Source: Bacteroidales bacterium (GTDB lineage Bacteria > Bacteroidota > Bacteroidia > Bacteroidales > Muribaculaceae). Taken from it: a stretch of 30,642 bases of DNA. The DNA is taken from positions 1 through 30,642 of the forward strand of contig CAAGGJ010000051.1 of assembly GCA_900769345.1 (NCBI GenBank). Direction: 5' to 3'. Positions 15,486 through 24,539 of the stretch are shown in pieces. The notes below the pieces were generated by a model, which worked only from the letters and a program-made list of their open reading frames with translations, made no database searches and was not told the origin of the DNA. The position numbers were made by a program, and so were the translations under genes. The stretch's first letter is position 1, and the number at the start of each line of letters is the position of its first letter.

Positions 15486-16154
15486 TCAGAAATCGAGCAA
15501 TTTGAAATGTGCACGCGCATACTTCACTCTATAGCGTTCGAAGTGCCACCACTCGTGGCGATAGGTCTTGTAGCCCGCTTGGGTCATCACTCGTCGGAGC
15601 AAACGGCGATTTTTCAATGCCTCTCGGCTTATTTTTCCTTGCTTCACCAGCGTCTCCTCGGCTGTGATATGCGCCTTCTCGGTGAAATCATCGAACCCGC
15701 TACCCATATCCACGGGCACGCCATCGTAGGCAAGACCTACATCTACCGCCACACCATAGTTATGGCATCCGCCGCGCTCGGGACGCGCCACATACTGCGC
15801 ATCGGCTGTTCCTTTCACCGTGTTCCACATAGTTTGCTGCACACTCCGCGGTCGGGCTGCATCATATATGATTATCGAATACTTGGAATCAATCTTTTTC
15901 AGAGCTTTCTGCGCCGCCACAAGCGACTCGGCGGCATCGCGCTGCAGATACACACCGCGAAAACTCCCATACATATTTTTTCCAACGAAATTCTGCGTGC
16001 CGGCATAACGCAAATCCACTACAAAACTACTGCACAGGTCGGTAACCTTCACCATACCGGCCTTGCGCATCAGCGCATCCCAATCGGGCGATGTGCCACT
16101 CATAAGCAGCATCACCACCATTAGTAACAGGCTTATTTTCAAAGTCTTGTGCAT
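15486..16154 (-). CDS. M15 family D-Ala-D-Ala dipeptidase (VanX/DdpX type)
   Basis: This 222-residue exported protein has an N-terminal hydrophobic segment (7-18) that looks like a signal peptide or anchor. The catalytic zinc pattern of the VanX branch of M15 is complete: His131 and Asp138 (HNYGVAVD) and His204 (HEWWH) bind zinc, and Glu201 is the catalytic base. Arg101 in YDAARPR matches the VanX arginine. The enzyme would cut D-Ala-D-Ala or related dipeptides in the periplasm, for cell-wall recycling; there are no vanH or vanA genes nearby, so a resistance role is unlikely. It starts 4 bases after the preceding gene and is the last of a three-gene run. Confidence 0.9.
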   Translation of the reverse strand: MHKTLKISLLLMVVMLLMSGTSPDWDALMRKAGMVKVTDLCSSFVVDLRYAGTQNFVGKNMYGSFRGVYLQRDAAESLVAAQKALKKIDSKYSIIIYDAARPRSVQQTMWNTVKGTADAQYVARPERGGCHNYGVAVDVGLAYDGVPVDMGSGFDDFTEKAHITAEETLVKQGKISREALKNRRLLRRVMTQAGYKTYRHEWWHFERYRVKYARAHFKLLDF

Positions 16155-16158
16155 TTTA

Positions 16159-16665
16159 TCAATGTTCTATCACATCGGTAGCCACACATTTTTGGCTCCC
16201 GCGCCACGGCAACGGCAAAATATAACGCTTATACACCACTGTGAGTTTCTTGCCGCGATTTTGGAGCATCATCATGCGATACGACAGCGAATCGGTTGCC
16301 ACCGAGAATGCAAAATCGTTCTCTTTGCGCTTTATTGTGTCGGTGATATACTCTTCCGACACCATTTCGCCCTCAATGGTCTTGAACACCACGCCGCGAC
16401 ACTCCACCTTCATCAAGCGACCTGTGGCATGCGCCTCACTCACCACCGGATGGTAGAACAGCAGCCACACCGTCAGTGCCAGCACCACTATGCCCGCCCC
16501 AATAATGGCATACACCACGTCACGATATTTGTCGCGTGGACTCACCACCTCAAGCTCTTCCATTTCGCGATCTTCTCGCTCCTCGGCGCTCTCTTCTTGA
16601 GGCGCTTCGGCGGGCAATTCTTCGTCGCCGTCGAAATAGTCGTAATCTAATTTGTTGTCCGACAT
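16159..16665 (-). CDS. Single-pass membrane protein of unknown function
   Basis: From the ATG at 16665 this protein has 168 residues. An acidic, glutamate-rich N-terminal part (1-45) is followed by one membrane span (about 51-71, with AIIGAGIVVLALTVWLLF) and a soluble domain of about 95 residues, likely outside the cytoplasm. The domain contains a KRKENDFAFSVATDSLSYRMM stretch and no catalytic motif I know. An upstream in-frame start at 16788 overlaps the flippase gene and gives an atypical N-terminus, so it was not used. It lies 55 bases after the flippase gene and 4 before the dipeptidase gene. Similar small proteins in Bacteroides carry unrelated automatic names, which I do not trust. Confidence 0.8.
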   Translation of the reverse strand: MSDNKLDYDYFDGDEELPAEAPQEESAEEREDREMEELEVVSPRDKYRDVVYAIIGAGIVVLALTVWLLFYHPVVSEAHATGRLMKVECRGVVFKTIEGEMVSEEYITDTIKRKENDFAFSVATDSLSYRMMMLQNRGKKLTVVYKRYILPLPWRGSQKCVATDVIEH

Positions 16666-16720
16666 ATATATTACATTCCTTTCTTCAAAATTAATTTCTA
16701 TCGCTTTATTCAGCCGCAAT

Positions 16721-17743
16721 TCATTTCTCTGCTCGGCTTTCGCGCTTTGCCAAGCGGCGGCGGTCAACTTCCATCGACCCAAAGGCATATATGCCCAGCA
16801 CTATCAGTAGAACTGTCTGTATGCCCCACACCAGCATTGCAAAGCCTGAGGCATTGGGGTCGAGTTGTTGCGATCCTATTGTACCCACGCCATATATCGA
16901 TAGACCTATTATTATCGCCATATGCCATGCTCCAAGGCCGCCATTGGTGGGCACACCCATGCCTATGCTGCTAAGCACAAAGAGCACTAACACCGGCACA
17001 AACCCAAGATGCTCGGTGAAATCGAATGCAAATGTGGCAAAATATAGTTGAAAATAATAGCATCCCCATATGCAAACGGTGTAGAAGAGGAACATCCACT
17101 TGCCTTCCATCTTGCCTATGGCAGCAAAACCGTTCCACAAGTTTAACACCATTCCGCGCAATTTCAGCACCACCGAATTTTCGGTCTTTACCGTCAGCAA
17201 TGCTGCCACCAATGCCACTGCCACTACTCCGCCTATCCACAACCACGGATTGGTGACAAGACCCATTACGGCTTGCTGCATGCTATCGCCCAAGCATTGA
17301 TAGATGGCATCTTTAGCAAGAACCAACGCCAACAGTGTGATGGCTAGCACAGTAAAGGTGTCGCTCAAACGGTCGGCTACCATCGACCCCAGCACTTGCG
17401 TAAACGAGGCTTTCTCTCTATTGGCTATATATCCGCATCGCCACACTTCGCCGGCGCGCGGAAACACCAAATTCACAGCGTATGTGCCGAATATCGAGTT
17501 GATGAGCGCACTCAAGGGCGCATTCACACCTATCGCTTTAAGCTGAAGCTGCCATCGCATAGCACGAAATATGTGACTAAACGTGGAGATAACTATCACT
17601 ATGCCAAACCACCAAAAATTGGCGGTCTTCATCACGCGACCCATCTCCTTCACGTCTACATTCATCATCAAAAACCATATGAGTCCGCCTCCTATAAGCA
17701 ACGGAACTCCATACTTCAGTAGTCCTTGCAATATTTTGTTCAT
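16721..17743 (-). CDS. Flippase-like (LPG synthase TM domain) membrane protein
   Basis: This 340-residue inner-membrane protein has about eight hydrophobic segments and belongs to the lysylphosphatidylglycerol synthase transmembrane/UPF0104 group (PF03706). The typical early block RAMRWQLQLKAIG...GTYAVNLVFPRAGEVWRCGYI (about 61-107) is present, as is the later SSIGMGVPTNGGLGAWH (about 261-277). The soluble synthase domain of MprF is missing, so it is more likely a lipid or polyprenyl-linked substrate flippase than an aminoacyl transferase. It is divergent from rsmA and heads a run of three envelope genes. The substrate cannot be read from the sequence. Confidence 0.88.
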   Translation of the reverse strand: MNKILQGLLKYGVPLLIGGGLIWFLMMNVDVKEMGRVMKTANFWWFGIVIVISTFSHIFRAMRWQLQLKAIGVNAPLSALINSIFGTYAVNLVFPRAGEVWRCGYIANREKASFTQVLGSMVADRLSDTFTVLAITLLALVLAKDAIYQCLGDSMQQAVMGLVTNPWLWIGGVVAVALVAALLTVKTENSVVLKLRGMVLNLWNGFAAIGKMEGKWMFLFYTVCIWGCYYFQLYFATFAFDFTEHLGFVPVLVLFVLSSIGMGVPTNGGLGAWHMAIIIGLSIYGVGTIGSQQLDPNASGFAMLVWGIQTVLLIVLGIYAFGSMEVDRRRLAKRESRAEK

Positions 17744-17836
17744 TTCTCTCCTTATTTATTTTAACTTTTTACGGCTTATCTACTGTTTAAGCACCTTTTT
17801 TGCCTATCTTCATTTTTATTTTATGCCAAGTTGCAC

Positions 17837-17844
17837 TATCTTTG
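17837..17844 (+). promoter_or_regulatory. -7 promoter element for rsmA
   Basis: TATCTTTG matches TAnnTTTG. The start codon is 90 bases further on. The opposite-strand element at 17853-17860 is only eight bases away, giving a tight divergent pair. Confidence 0.5.
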
Positions 17845-17852
17845 CATAACTG

Positions 17853-17860
17853 CAAATATA
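17853..17860 (-). promoter_or_regulatory. -7 promoter element for the flippase operon
   Basis: TATATTTG on the minus strand matches TAnnTTTG and lies 110 bases before the flippase start. No -33 TTTG is seen. Confidence 0.45.
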
Positions 17861-17933
17861 CGCCTTTTTATTTGTTTGTGCGCAGTTTGCCGTACTTTTT
17901 TACATTTTTATCACCTATTTTTCTTCTTCTTTT

Positions 17934-18719
17934 ATGCAGCAAGTTAAAGCAAAAAAAGCCCTGGGGCAGCACTTTCTCACCGACCTCTCTATAGCCAACC
18001 GCATAGCCGACACGCTCGACCAATACATCGGCACGCCTGTACTCGAAATCGGTCCCGGCATGGGCGTTCTTACGCAATTCTTGATGCAAAAAGGTCACAA
18101 TCTTAAGGTGGTGGAGCTCGATGGCGAATCGGTCGAATACCTTAACACTAATTTCCCGACTCTCGCCGGTAATATCATCGCCGACGACTTCCTGAAACTC
18201 AACATCGGCGACATTTACGCCGACGCGAAATTTTGCATTATCGGCAACTATCCTTACAACATATCGTCGCAGATTTTCTTTAAGGTGCTCGACTATAAAG
18301 ACCAAGTGGTGTGCTGCAGCGGTATGCTGCAACGCGAAGTGGCTCAGCGACTTGCAGCCGGACCAGGCTCTAAAACTTATGGCATCCTATCGGTGCTCCT
18401 CCAGGCTTGGTACGACATCGAATACCTATTTACCGTCGACGAAAATGTGTTCAACCCGCCGCCAAAGGTAAAATCGGGCGTTATTCGCATGGTGCGCAAC
18501 GATGTCACCGACCTCGGTTGCAACGAGCGACTCTTCAAAACCGTTGTAAAAACATCATTCGGCCAGCGACGAAAGATGCTCCGCGGATCTCTAAAGGGTA
18601 TGTTTCCCAAGGACCACCCCGCTCTGCAAGACCCGTTCTTCACAAAACGCCCCGAACAACTCTCCGTAGCTGAATTTATATCCCTAACCAACATCATCGA
18701 CCAAGCCAACAAACAATAA
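17934..18719 (+). CDS. rsmA: 16S rRNA dimethyladenosine transferase (KsgA)
   Basis: RsmA/KsgA dimethylates two adjacent adenines (A1518 and A1519 in E. coli numbering) near the 3' end of 16S rRNA during small-subunit maturation. The 261-residue protein is full length. The N-terminal KKALGQHFLTD is the family signature. The SAM-binding loop is VLEIGPGMGVLT (36-47), and the N6-adenine methylase motif is NYPY (105-108). The C-terminal domain (about 185-261) is normal. It is divergent from the flippase gene and is followed by a palindrome-rich region, with no standard T-run terminator. Loss of this gene gives kasugamycin resistance in other bacteria. Confidence 0.97.
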   Translation: MQQVKAKKALGQHFLTDLSIANRIADTLDQYIGTPVLEIGPGMGVLTQFLMQKGHNLKVVELDGESVEYLNTNFPTLAGNIIADDFLKLNIGDIYADAKFCIIGNYPYNISSQIFFKVLDYKDQVVCCSGMLQREVAQRLAAGPGSKTYGILSVLLQAWYDIEYLFTVDENVFNPPPKVKSGVIRMVRNDVTDLGCNERLFKTVVKTSFGQRRKMLRGSLKGMFPKDHPALQDPFFTKRPEQLSVAEFISLTNIIDQANKQ

Positions 18720-18734
18720 CTCGCCGCACCAAAA

Positions 18735-18848
18735 CGTTCTGAAAGAACGAACGCTCGAGCGCAGCGAGTGGCTCGTAGCCGAGGGTTAAGCGAAGCGCAT
18801 CTCTCGGTAACCGGTCCGCACACTATTATGCATCTGAAAGATGCGAAA
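18735..18848. repeat. Intergenic repeat A, copy 1
   Basis: This is the first of two similar blocks (the other is 19015-19128). Each starts with the perfect hairpin CGTTCT-GAA-AGAACG and ends 95 bases later with GCATCT-GAA-AGATGC. The first 77 bases differ at about four positions between copies, while the part before the second hairpin is less conserved. I see no open reading frame of worth in either. Confidence 0.85.
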
Positions 18849-18911
18849 ACCGGCACCAATGCAACTAAAATTCGCATCCTCCAGATGCTTTCTTTGTGGG
18901 CAACTGACTAC

Positions 18912-18972
18912 CGAGGGTTACGCCCTTCGGGCTTACCCCCGGCTACGCGCCTCAGGCTATAGCCTTCGGCTT
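18912..18972. repeat. Palindromes between the repeat copies
   Basis: GCCC-TTC-GGGC (18922-18932) and AGCC-TTC-GGCT (18961-18971) are perfect short hairpins. On the minus strand their triloops read GAA, as in the flanking repeats. The first is embedded in a longer imperfect stem, GGGT...ACCC. Confidence 0.65.
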
Positions 18973-19014
18973 TGCTTCCTTCAGAATCCCCACGCTGCCA
19001 ACCACCCGCAAAAG

Positions 19015-19128
19015 CGTTCTGAAAGAACGAACGCCCGAGCGTAGCGAGTGGCTCGTAGCCGAGGGTTAAGCGAAGCGCAACCCTCGGTAACAAATCCCCT
19101 CACCGAAAAGCATCTGAAAGATGCGAAA
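19015..19128. repeat. Intergenic repeat A, copy 2
   Basis: This is the second copy of the block at 18735-18848, exactly 280 bases downstream, with the same 95-base spacing between its two GAA-triloop hairpins (19015 and 19110). The conserved spacing suggests that the unit moves or is copied as a whole. Confidence 0.85.
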
Positions 19129-19170
19129 ATCACCCACTTTTGTGCAAATCCGTGTTATGAAATAATTGCG

Positions 19171-19242
19171 CAAATCCGTGTTTCGAAAAACATCAGCGAA
19201 AACCGCCGCACAGCATTGTGGGAATCCGTGTTCTAAAACCGC
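19171..19242. repeat. ATCCGTG-type intergenic repeat
   Basis: Two units built on CAAATCCGTGTT and CATTGTGGGAATCCGTGTT, with the segment AACATCAGCGAAAACCGCC between them. The same pieces occur in a different order at 26663-26758. Confidence 0.75.
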
Positions 19243-19246
19243 AGCC

Positions 19247-19348
19247 CAGCCTCGGAGAGGCTGATTTATGGTTAGCACCACACTGAGGGAGCGAAGCGAC
19301 CGGTGTGGTGTAACGCACCCACACACACCACAGCCTCGGAGAGGCTGA
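19247..19348. repeat. Paired CAGCCTC-GGA-GAGGCTG hairpins around an inverted repeat
   Basis: Two identical 18-base sequences (19247-19264 and 19331-19348), each a perfect 7-bp hairpin with a GGA triloop plus a trailing A, enclose a third structure, CACCACAC (19276-19283) with GTGTGGTG (19303-19310). Frames through them read QPLRG-like peptides, but the structure, not the peptide, is what repeats. Confidence 0.75.
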
Positions 19349-19388
19349 TAATCACTCGCGTTATAAACACTTTTCACTAAAGCTCATC

Positions 19389-19421
19389 TAAAAAGAGTGC
19401 CCCGAGCCAAGCTCGAGGCAC
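19389..19421 (-). terminator. Rho-independent terminator after susD
   Basis: On the minus strand, GTGCCTCGAGC (19421-19411) pairs with GCTCGGGGCAC (19407-19397) through one mismatched or wobble pair and a three-base loop. TCTTTTTAG follows. It lies 36 bases after the SusD-like stop. Confidence 0.9.
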
Positions 19422-19456
19422 CACAATGTATTAACTATGTCTTATTATCCTTCTTT

Positions 19457-21109
19457 TTAGAAGTTCTTACCTGTATCCCACCATAGGCGAGCGTCGATAG
19501 CATCCTTTTGGCCACGAGCGCTTAGGATAGCCACGCCTTCAGCCAAACCAGCTGGGTTAGCCGCACGTTCGTCGAATGAGAACGGCAAACGACGGATACC
19601 TATCTTGGTGAGTTCTGCCGACGAACCGCTCAAGTATTCACCTTGTACGTTGTTGTTGTCAGCCGGAATCGGGAACAACTTAGGATAGCCTGTGCGACGA
19701 TATTCTGCCCATGCGTTCAAGCCTTCGGGGAAGCCTGCAATCCACTTTTGGGTGATAATCTGTTGCAATTGCTGTTCCTTGCTGCCACCTACCAAGAACT
19801 TAACCGGAACGTCGTTAACTGCTGCAATGTTGTTTGCAGGGTTGTGTGGGTCTTCGTAGTCGATCTGAGTAGTTTCACCATTGATATATTCAGAAGCATC
19901 GAAGCCATACTTAGCAAACGAGTTGCGAATACCTTCTTCGTAGAGAGCCTTTACATCACCGGCGGTCCAACCGCGAAGCACTGCTTCTGCTTCCAAGAAC
20001 GATGATTCGGCACGGCTCATGATTGGCATTGGAACGTCGGTTGAGTACGGGCCACCGCTTGCCGGGCACTTGACGATAGAGAACATCTTATAGCTGCTGC
20101 CGTCTACCTTCAAACCGTTGCGGATACCCTTGATTTGACCTTCCAAACCGGCCGGTGAGCCGTCAGGACGATAGATATCACCCTTGCCTCCCCATCCTAC
20201 ACCTTGCACTGTAGCTTCAAGGCGTGGGTCGTTGTAACCCTTAAGGATAGTTTCGTAGTTAGCCGAGATTGCGCAGTCGTTATAGTCGCGTGCGATAAGG
20301 GCTTGTGGATTACGAGTGTTGGCGTCCTTTACTTCTATGTCCTTGTTCTTCAACAAGCCATATTTATTGTTAATAGCTGCCACTGCGTGTTCCTTAGCCA
20401 ATTCGGGCTTAGCCATTGCAATACGCATTGCCAAACGCAAGCGAAGGGTGTTACCGAATTGCAACCATGTAGTCTGGCTGCCACCGCACATCTTATCCCA
20501 TTCCAAACGCGATGCATCGTCGCCACCATTGGCATCAATCCAGCTGGTCAAGCGGTCGCAGGCGTCCTTAAGTTCGTTTAGGAATGCGGTGTAGCACACC
20601 TCTTCTGAGTCATACTTAACCGAGATACCTCCTTGCATTGCTTCGGTGTATGGACATGGTCCGTAAGTGTCGACCATCTTGTGGGCACCTGCCACCTTCA
20701 TGATTTCGCTGATTGCATAGAAGTCGTCGGCAAGATTGTCTATCTTTTGTACACTTGCCATCGGCTTTACCACGTGTAGCAACATGTAGTTCAAGGTATA
20801 GCCATTCCAACCATTCATCATGAAGTAGTTGTCGTTGTTGTTACCACCATTGAAGGCAGTCGGGATTGCCAAATATCCTGAATAAAGGTCGGCATTCAAG
20901 TTTTGTATCAACTGATACTCCCAGTTACCATTCGATTGGTTGTAGAAGATTGAAAGCTGTGCCTCGTTGAACAAGTCGCTCATCTTCACTTCCGAGTCGG
21001 GTATTTGGTAAGGGTTGGTGTTTATGTCTTCGAAGTCTCCTGTACAGCCTGTACCCATCAGAAGTGCTGCACCTAACAAAAGAGAACTCTTAATATATTT
21101 TTTGATCAT
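19457..21109 (-). CDS. SusD/RagB-family outer-membrane lipoprotein
   Basis: This 550-residue protein has a lipoprotein signal peptide with the acylated cysteine at 22 (GTGC). The opening TGDFEDINTNPYQIP is typical of the SusD-like group in Pfam PF12771. SusD proteins cap the SusC barrel from outside and hold the ligand (glycan, peptide or other) before uptake. The helical TPR-like frame is expected from 40 to 300, and the C-terminal half carries a typical GGSKEQQLQQIITQKWIAGFPEGLNAWAEYRRTGYP block. It starts 12 bases after the susC stop, so both come from one transcript. No glycoside hydrolase, sulfatase, peptidase or regulator lies next to the pair, so the ligand is unknown. Many PF12771 members go with non-glycan loci. 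Confidence 0.95.
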   Translation of the reverse strand: MIKKYIKSSLLLGAALLMGTGCTGDFEDINTNPYQIPDSEVKMSDLFNEAQLSIFYNQSNGNWEYQLIQNLNADLYSGYLAIPTAFNGGNNNDNYFMMNGWNGYTLNYMLLHVVKPMASVQKIDNLADDFYAISEIMKVAGAHKMVDTYGPCPYTEAMQGGISVKYDSEEVCYTAFLNELKDACDRLTSWIDANGGDDASRLEWDKMCGGSQTTWLQFGNTLRLRLAMRIAMAKPELAKEHAVAAINNKYGLLKNKDIEVKDANTRNPQALIARDYNDCAISANYETILKGYNDPRLEATVQGVGWGGKGDIYRPDGSPAGLEGQIKGIRNGLKVDGSSYKMFSIVKCPASGGPYSTDVPMPIMSRAESSFLEAEAVLRGWTAGDVKALYEEGIRNSFAKYGFDASEYINGETTQIDYEDPHNPANNIAAVNDVPVKFLVGGSKEQQLQQIITQKWIAGFPEGLNAWAEYRRTGYPKLFPIPADNNNVQGEYLSGSSAELTKIGIRRLPFSFDERAANPAGLAEGVAILSARGQKDAIDARLWWDTGKNF

Positions 21110-21121
21110 AATTCGTAAATA

Positions 21122-24100
21122 TTAGAAAGAAAGTTTCAAGTTAAGACCAAAGCTGCGAGTAGCAGGGATACGATAGTAACCCATACCTGCATAACCATTG
21201 CTTGTTGACATCGAAGTGTCCGGATCGCTTGGGCAATCCTTGTAGAGGAAGAACAAGTTACGTGCAATTGCACTGATGTTCAAGTCGTTGCCGTTGCCAA
21301 GGAGGTTACGGAAGGTGTAACCGAGCGAAAGTTCGCGCAAGCGGAAGTTGGTCTGTGAATATGCATAGTAGTCACCGCTACCACCATTGATTGAACCGAT
21401 GGCTGTGAAGAACTTCTGTGCATCCATCTTTTCTACCGAACCAGTAGCTGTGTTATATACTTCCACACCACCGTTGTCGCGTGCTTCTGCCGACTTTTCT
21501 GATACGCCGTACATGTCGAGCGATGCTTGTGTCATGTCGAAGAAATTACCGCCTATCGAACCGTCGATCAAGAAGTAGAGTGAGAAGTCCTTATAGTTGA
21601 AGGTGTTGCCCCAACCCAAACGTGCGTCTGAGTTTACGTTACCCACCTTTTCAAATTCGTCGGCATATTGTATCTTACCTTCGCCGTTTACGCAGACAAG
21701 ACCGGTGTTGGCATCTCGGATGAAGTTTTGTGCATAGATGTCACCATACTTACCGCCTTCTACCAACCATGAACGCAAACCGTACATCGAACCGATATCT
21801 ACCTTATCCAAGCGGTCGGCTTCTGAAATACCTTCACGGTTATCGAGCTTAGCTATCTCGTTGATGTTGTACGAGAAGTTTACTTGTGTCTTCCATGAGA
21901 AGTCCTTGGTAAACTGTTGTGTCCAGCTTGCTGTCAATTCCACACCTTGGTTTTGGATGTCACCGGCGTTGAAGTAGTAACTGCTGTAACCTGTTGCTGC
22001 AGGAACCGACATCGAGAAGTATTGGTTCTTGTTGTTGGTCTTATAGTAAGTGATATCGAAGTTCAAGCGGTCGTTAAGCATCGATGCATCGATACCAAAT
22101 TCCATTGAGTGCAACTTTTCAGGCTTCATGTCGGCAAATGGCATCGAAGTGTTGAACGAAATCGAACCATTAGCGAAACCATTCAATGGGTTGGTGATGT
22201 AAACCGGCATTTCGTTACCTACTACCGAGTAAGTAGCGCGTGCCTTCAATTGATTGAATGCTGTTGGCAACTTAACCATATCGCTGATCACGGCTGTAAG
22301 ACCTACCGATGGGTAGAAGTACGAACCGTTTGGTGTGAATGCCAATGTTGATGACCAGTCGTTACGGCCTGTTACGTCCAAGAACAACATATCCTTCCAG
22401 CCAAATTGTGCTGTTGCAAATACGGCGTTCAAGCGCTTGCGGCTTAAGCCCTTGCTCGAACCATTCTTGGTAGAGTTAGCGATATCCCAGAAGTTTGGCA
22501 AATAGCGGTCACCACCTTGATTCAAGTTCTCGTTTTCTTGCTTGTAATCGTTGAAGCTGGCTCCTGCTGCTGCACTCACTGAGTAGTCGCCGAAGGTCTT
22601 GTTGAAGTTAAGCATGATATCACCATAGAAGGTGCGCATCATGTAGTTTTCTTCCTGATATTCACCGTTAGGGTTAGCAAGCACCTGGCTGGTCGATGCG
22701 TGTATGGTGCGTGCCCAACGGTCGTTGATGCGGTCGTAGCTCAAACGACCTTGCAAGAACAAGTAGTCGGTGAAGTCATAACGTGCACTTGCCGATACCA
22801 ATACACGGTTACGCGATTCGTCGCTGCGTACTCGGTTCAAAATCCAATATGGGTTCTGCGAGAAGTCGTTGTTGGTGTCGCGATACCATTCTTGTTCGCT
22901 GTATTGCTTTACTTCGTTATATACTTCGTAAGTGTTCTTGTAGTGATTCCAGTCACCGTTTGCAGGGAATGTGTATAGACCGGTAAGAGGGTTCTGATAC
23001 TGACCACCGCGTGGACGGTTTACGCCCTTCTGGGTGATGTAGTTGGCCGATCCCGACAGTGTCAAACGATCGTCAAGAAGCTTATACACTTGCTTGAACA
23101 TCATATTGTGACGTCTGAACTCGTTGGTCGGCATTATACCTTCTGCTGTGGTGTTGGCATACGACATATACGATTGTATCTTGTCGGTACCACCGCTCAC
23201 TGCGACTGAGTTGATATAAGTAGCTCCGGTGCGGAAGAAATCGCTCGACGCATCTACTCCATTGCTGATCTTTTCACCCCAACTGTTGGTGTCAAGGCTA
23301 CCGTTAGCAAGTTTCGGCGCGCCATAGCGGCTCTGAATTTCCGGCTTATCGAGAGCTGTTTCGATAGTGATATTGCTGGTGAAGTCCACGCGTACACGGC
23401 CCGACGAACCTTTCTTGGTTGTCACCAATACCACACCGTTGGCTGCTTGCGAACCGTAAAGAGCGGCTGCCGATGCACCCTTAAGCACGTTGATGCTTGC
23501 GATATCGTCCGGGTTAAGGTTCGACAATGCGTCACCACCGTCACGACCACCGTAAACTGATTCAACCTGCGACATGGTGTTGTTGCTCATTGGCACACCG
23601 TCGATTACGATAAGAGCTTGGTTGTTACCTTGTGCCGACTTGTTACCACGAATCACAATCTTCGACGAACCACCTGCACCCGACGAGTTTGGTGTGATTA
23701 CCACACCTGCTGCCTTACCTTGCAAGCTGTTAATCATGTTTGTTTCCTTGGCGCGTACCAATTCTGCACCTTTTACTTTCTGGGTTGCATAAGTCAACGA
23801 TTTTGCCTTACGTTCAATACCCATTGCGGTTACCACCACTTCGTTGAGGTTAAGTGAGTTTGAGCCTAACTCTACATCAACCACCGTACGATTGCCTACT
23901 GCTTCCTCCACTGTTTCCATACCGATGTACGAAATCTGAAGCACTGCTCCGTCTTTCACATTTTCCAATCGATATTTACCATCAATATCGGTAGCAGTTC
24001 CAAGACTTGTACCCTTTACAATCCACACTGGCGCCTATCAAGGCTTCCTTTGTGCTTGCGTCAGTAATAGTACCTGTAACCACCTTTTGCGCCCATAGCG

Positions 24101-24149
24101 CACTTGTACATGCCATTGCCAGTACAAGAAGAAGAAGATACCTCCGCAT
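21122..24149 (-). CDS. SusC/RagA TonB-dependent outer-membrane transporter, frameshifted near the N-terminus
   Basis: This is a TonB-linked barrel that imports ligand delivered by the SusD partner. The intact frame runs from about 24028 to 21122 (968 residues): the end of a carboxypeptidase-regulatory-like domain (SLGTATDIDGKY), the plug (SLQGKAAGVVI, IVIRGNKSAQG, ALIVIDGVPM) and the barrel to the final LNLKLSF. The true start is most likely the ATG at 24149, giving a signal peptide (MRRYLLLLVLAMACTSALWA) and then VTGTITDASTKEALIGASV in another frame. Joining needs one base removed near 24023, giving GASVIVKGT, the normal family sequence and about 1008 residues. As written, the first frame stops after 53 codons. 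Sequencing error, true mutation or slippage are all possible. Confidence 0.93.
24020..24027 (-). other. Frameshift site in susC
   Basis: On the minus strand the codons GTG then ATT are separated by one extra G at 24023 (GTGGATT). Removing it restores the expected SusC sequence. The site is a GG pair, not a long homopolymer, so slippage at this point would be unusual. Confidence 0.75.
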
Positions 24150-24508
24150 AATAGATTTTTTTGGTTAATAATAAGGTTTGTTTAGTTAAGTTTGTTGTAT
24201 TGTTTATTTAATTTTCCACTATTAAATTAGATTGAGTGCAAATAGTGTCGCATTTTGAACACTTGCCTTATGGTTATGCGCTTATCTGCTTTAGTAGTGT
24301 CTGCTGTTCCTTTTGTTTGGTTAATTTCTCTCTTATTTACTGTATTATTATGCTGTTTGTCTCCAGCCTGTTTATCCTTAGATTATTGCTGTATTTTCTC
24401 CTCGTATACTGTTTTTCAGGCTTTTGACTCATTACTCCCACCTTAGCACTTATTGTATTTTCCCTCTCTTGGAAATGGCATAAATAACTACTTCGATGAA
24501 AGTATCAA
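24150..24508 (-). promoter_or_regulatory. Long susC leader, no gene
   Basis: The predicted promoter at 24509-24539 would give a leader of about 350 bases before the susC ATG. On the minus strand it is purine-rich, most clearly in 24236-24440. I see no clear terminator, riboswitch or short gene in it. It may hold a regulatory RNA or an sRNA target. Confidence 0.45.
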
Positions 24509-24539
24509 CAAATATAAGCCATTTTTTCATAACTACAAA
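24509..24539 (-). promoter_or_regulatory. Promoter of susC-susD
   Basis: On the minus strand, TTTG (24539-24536), a 19-base gap and TATATTTG (24516-24509) match both Bacteroidetes elements. It is the only such pair I found between 24150 and 24915. Confidence 0.6.

Noticed and set aside
15486..16154. VanX-type dipeptidase as a vancomycin resistance gene
   Set aside because: No vanH, vanA-like ligase or VanRS pair nearby; an ordinary wall-recycling role is more likely.
19066..19377. Frame of 103 codons with QPLRG repeats
   Set aside because: The repeated peptide is a by-product of the CAGCCTC-GGA-GAGGCTG hairpins, and the frame starts within another repeat block.
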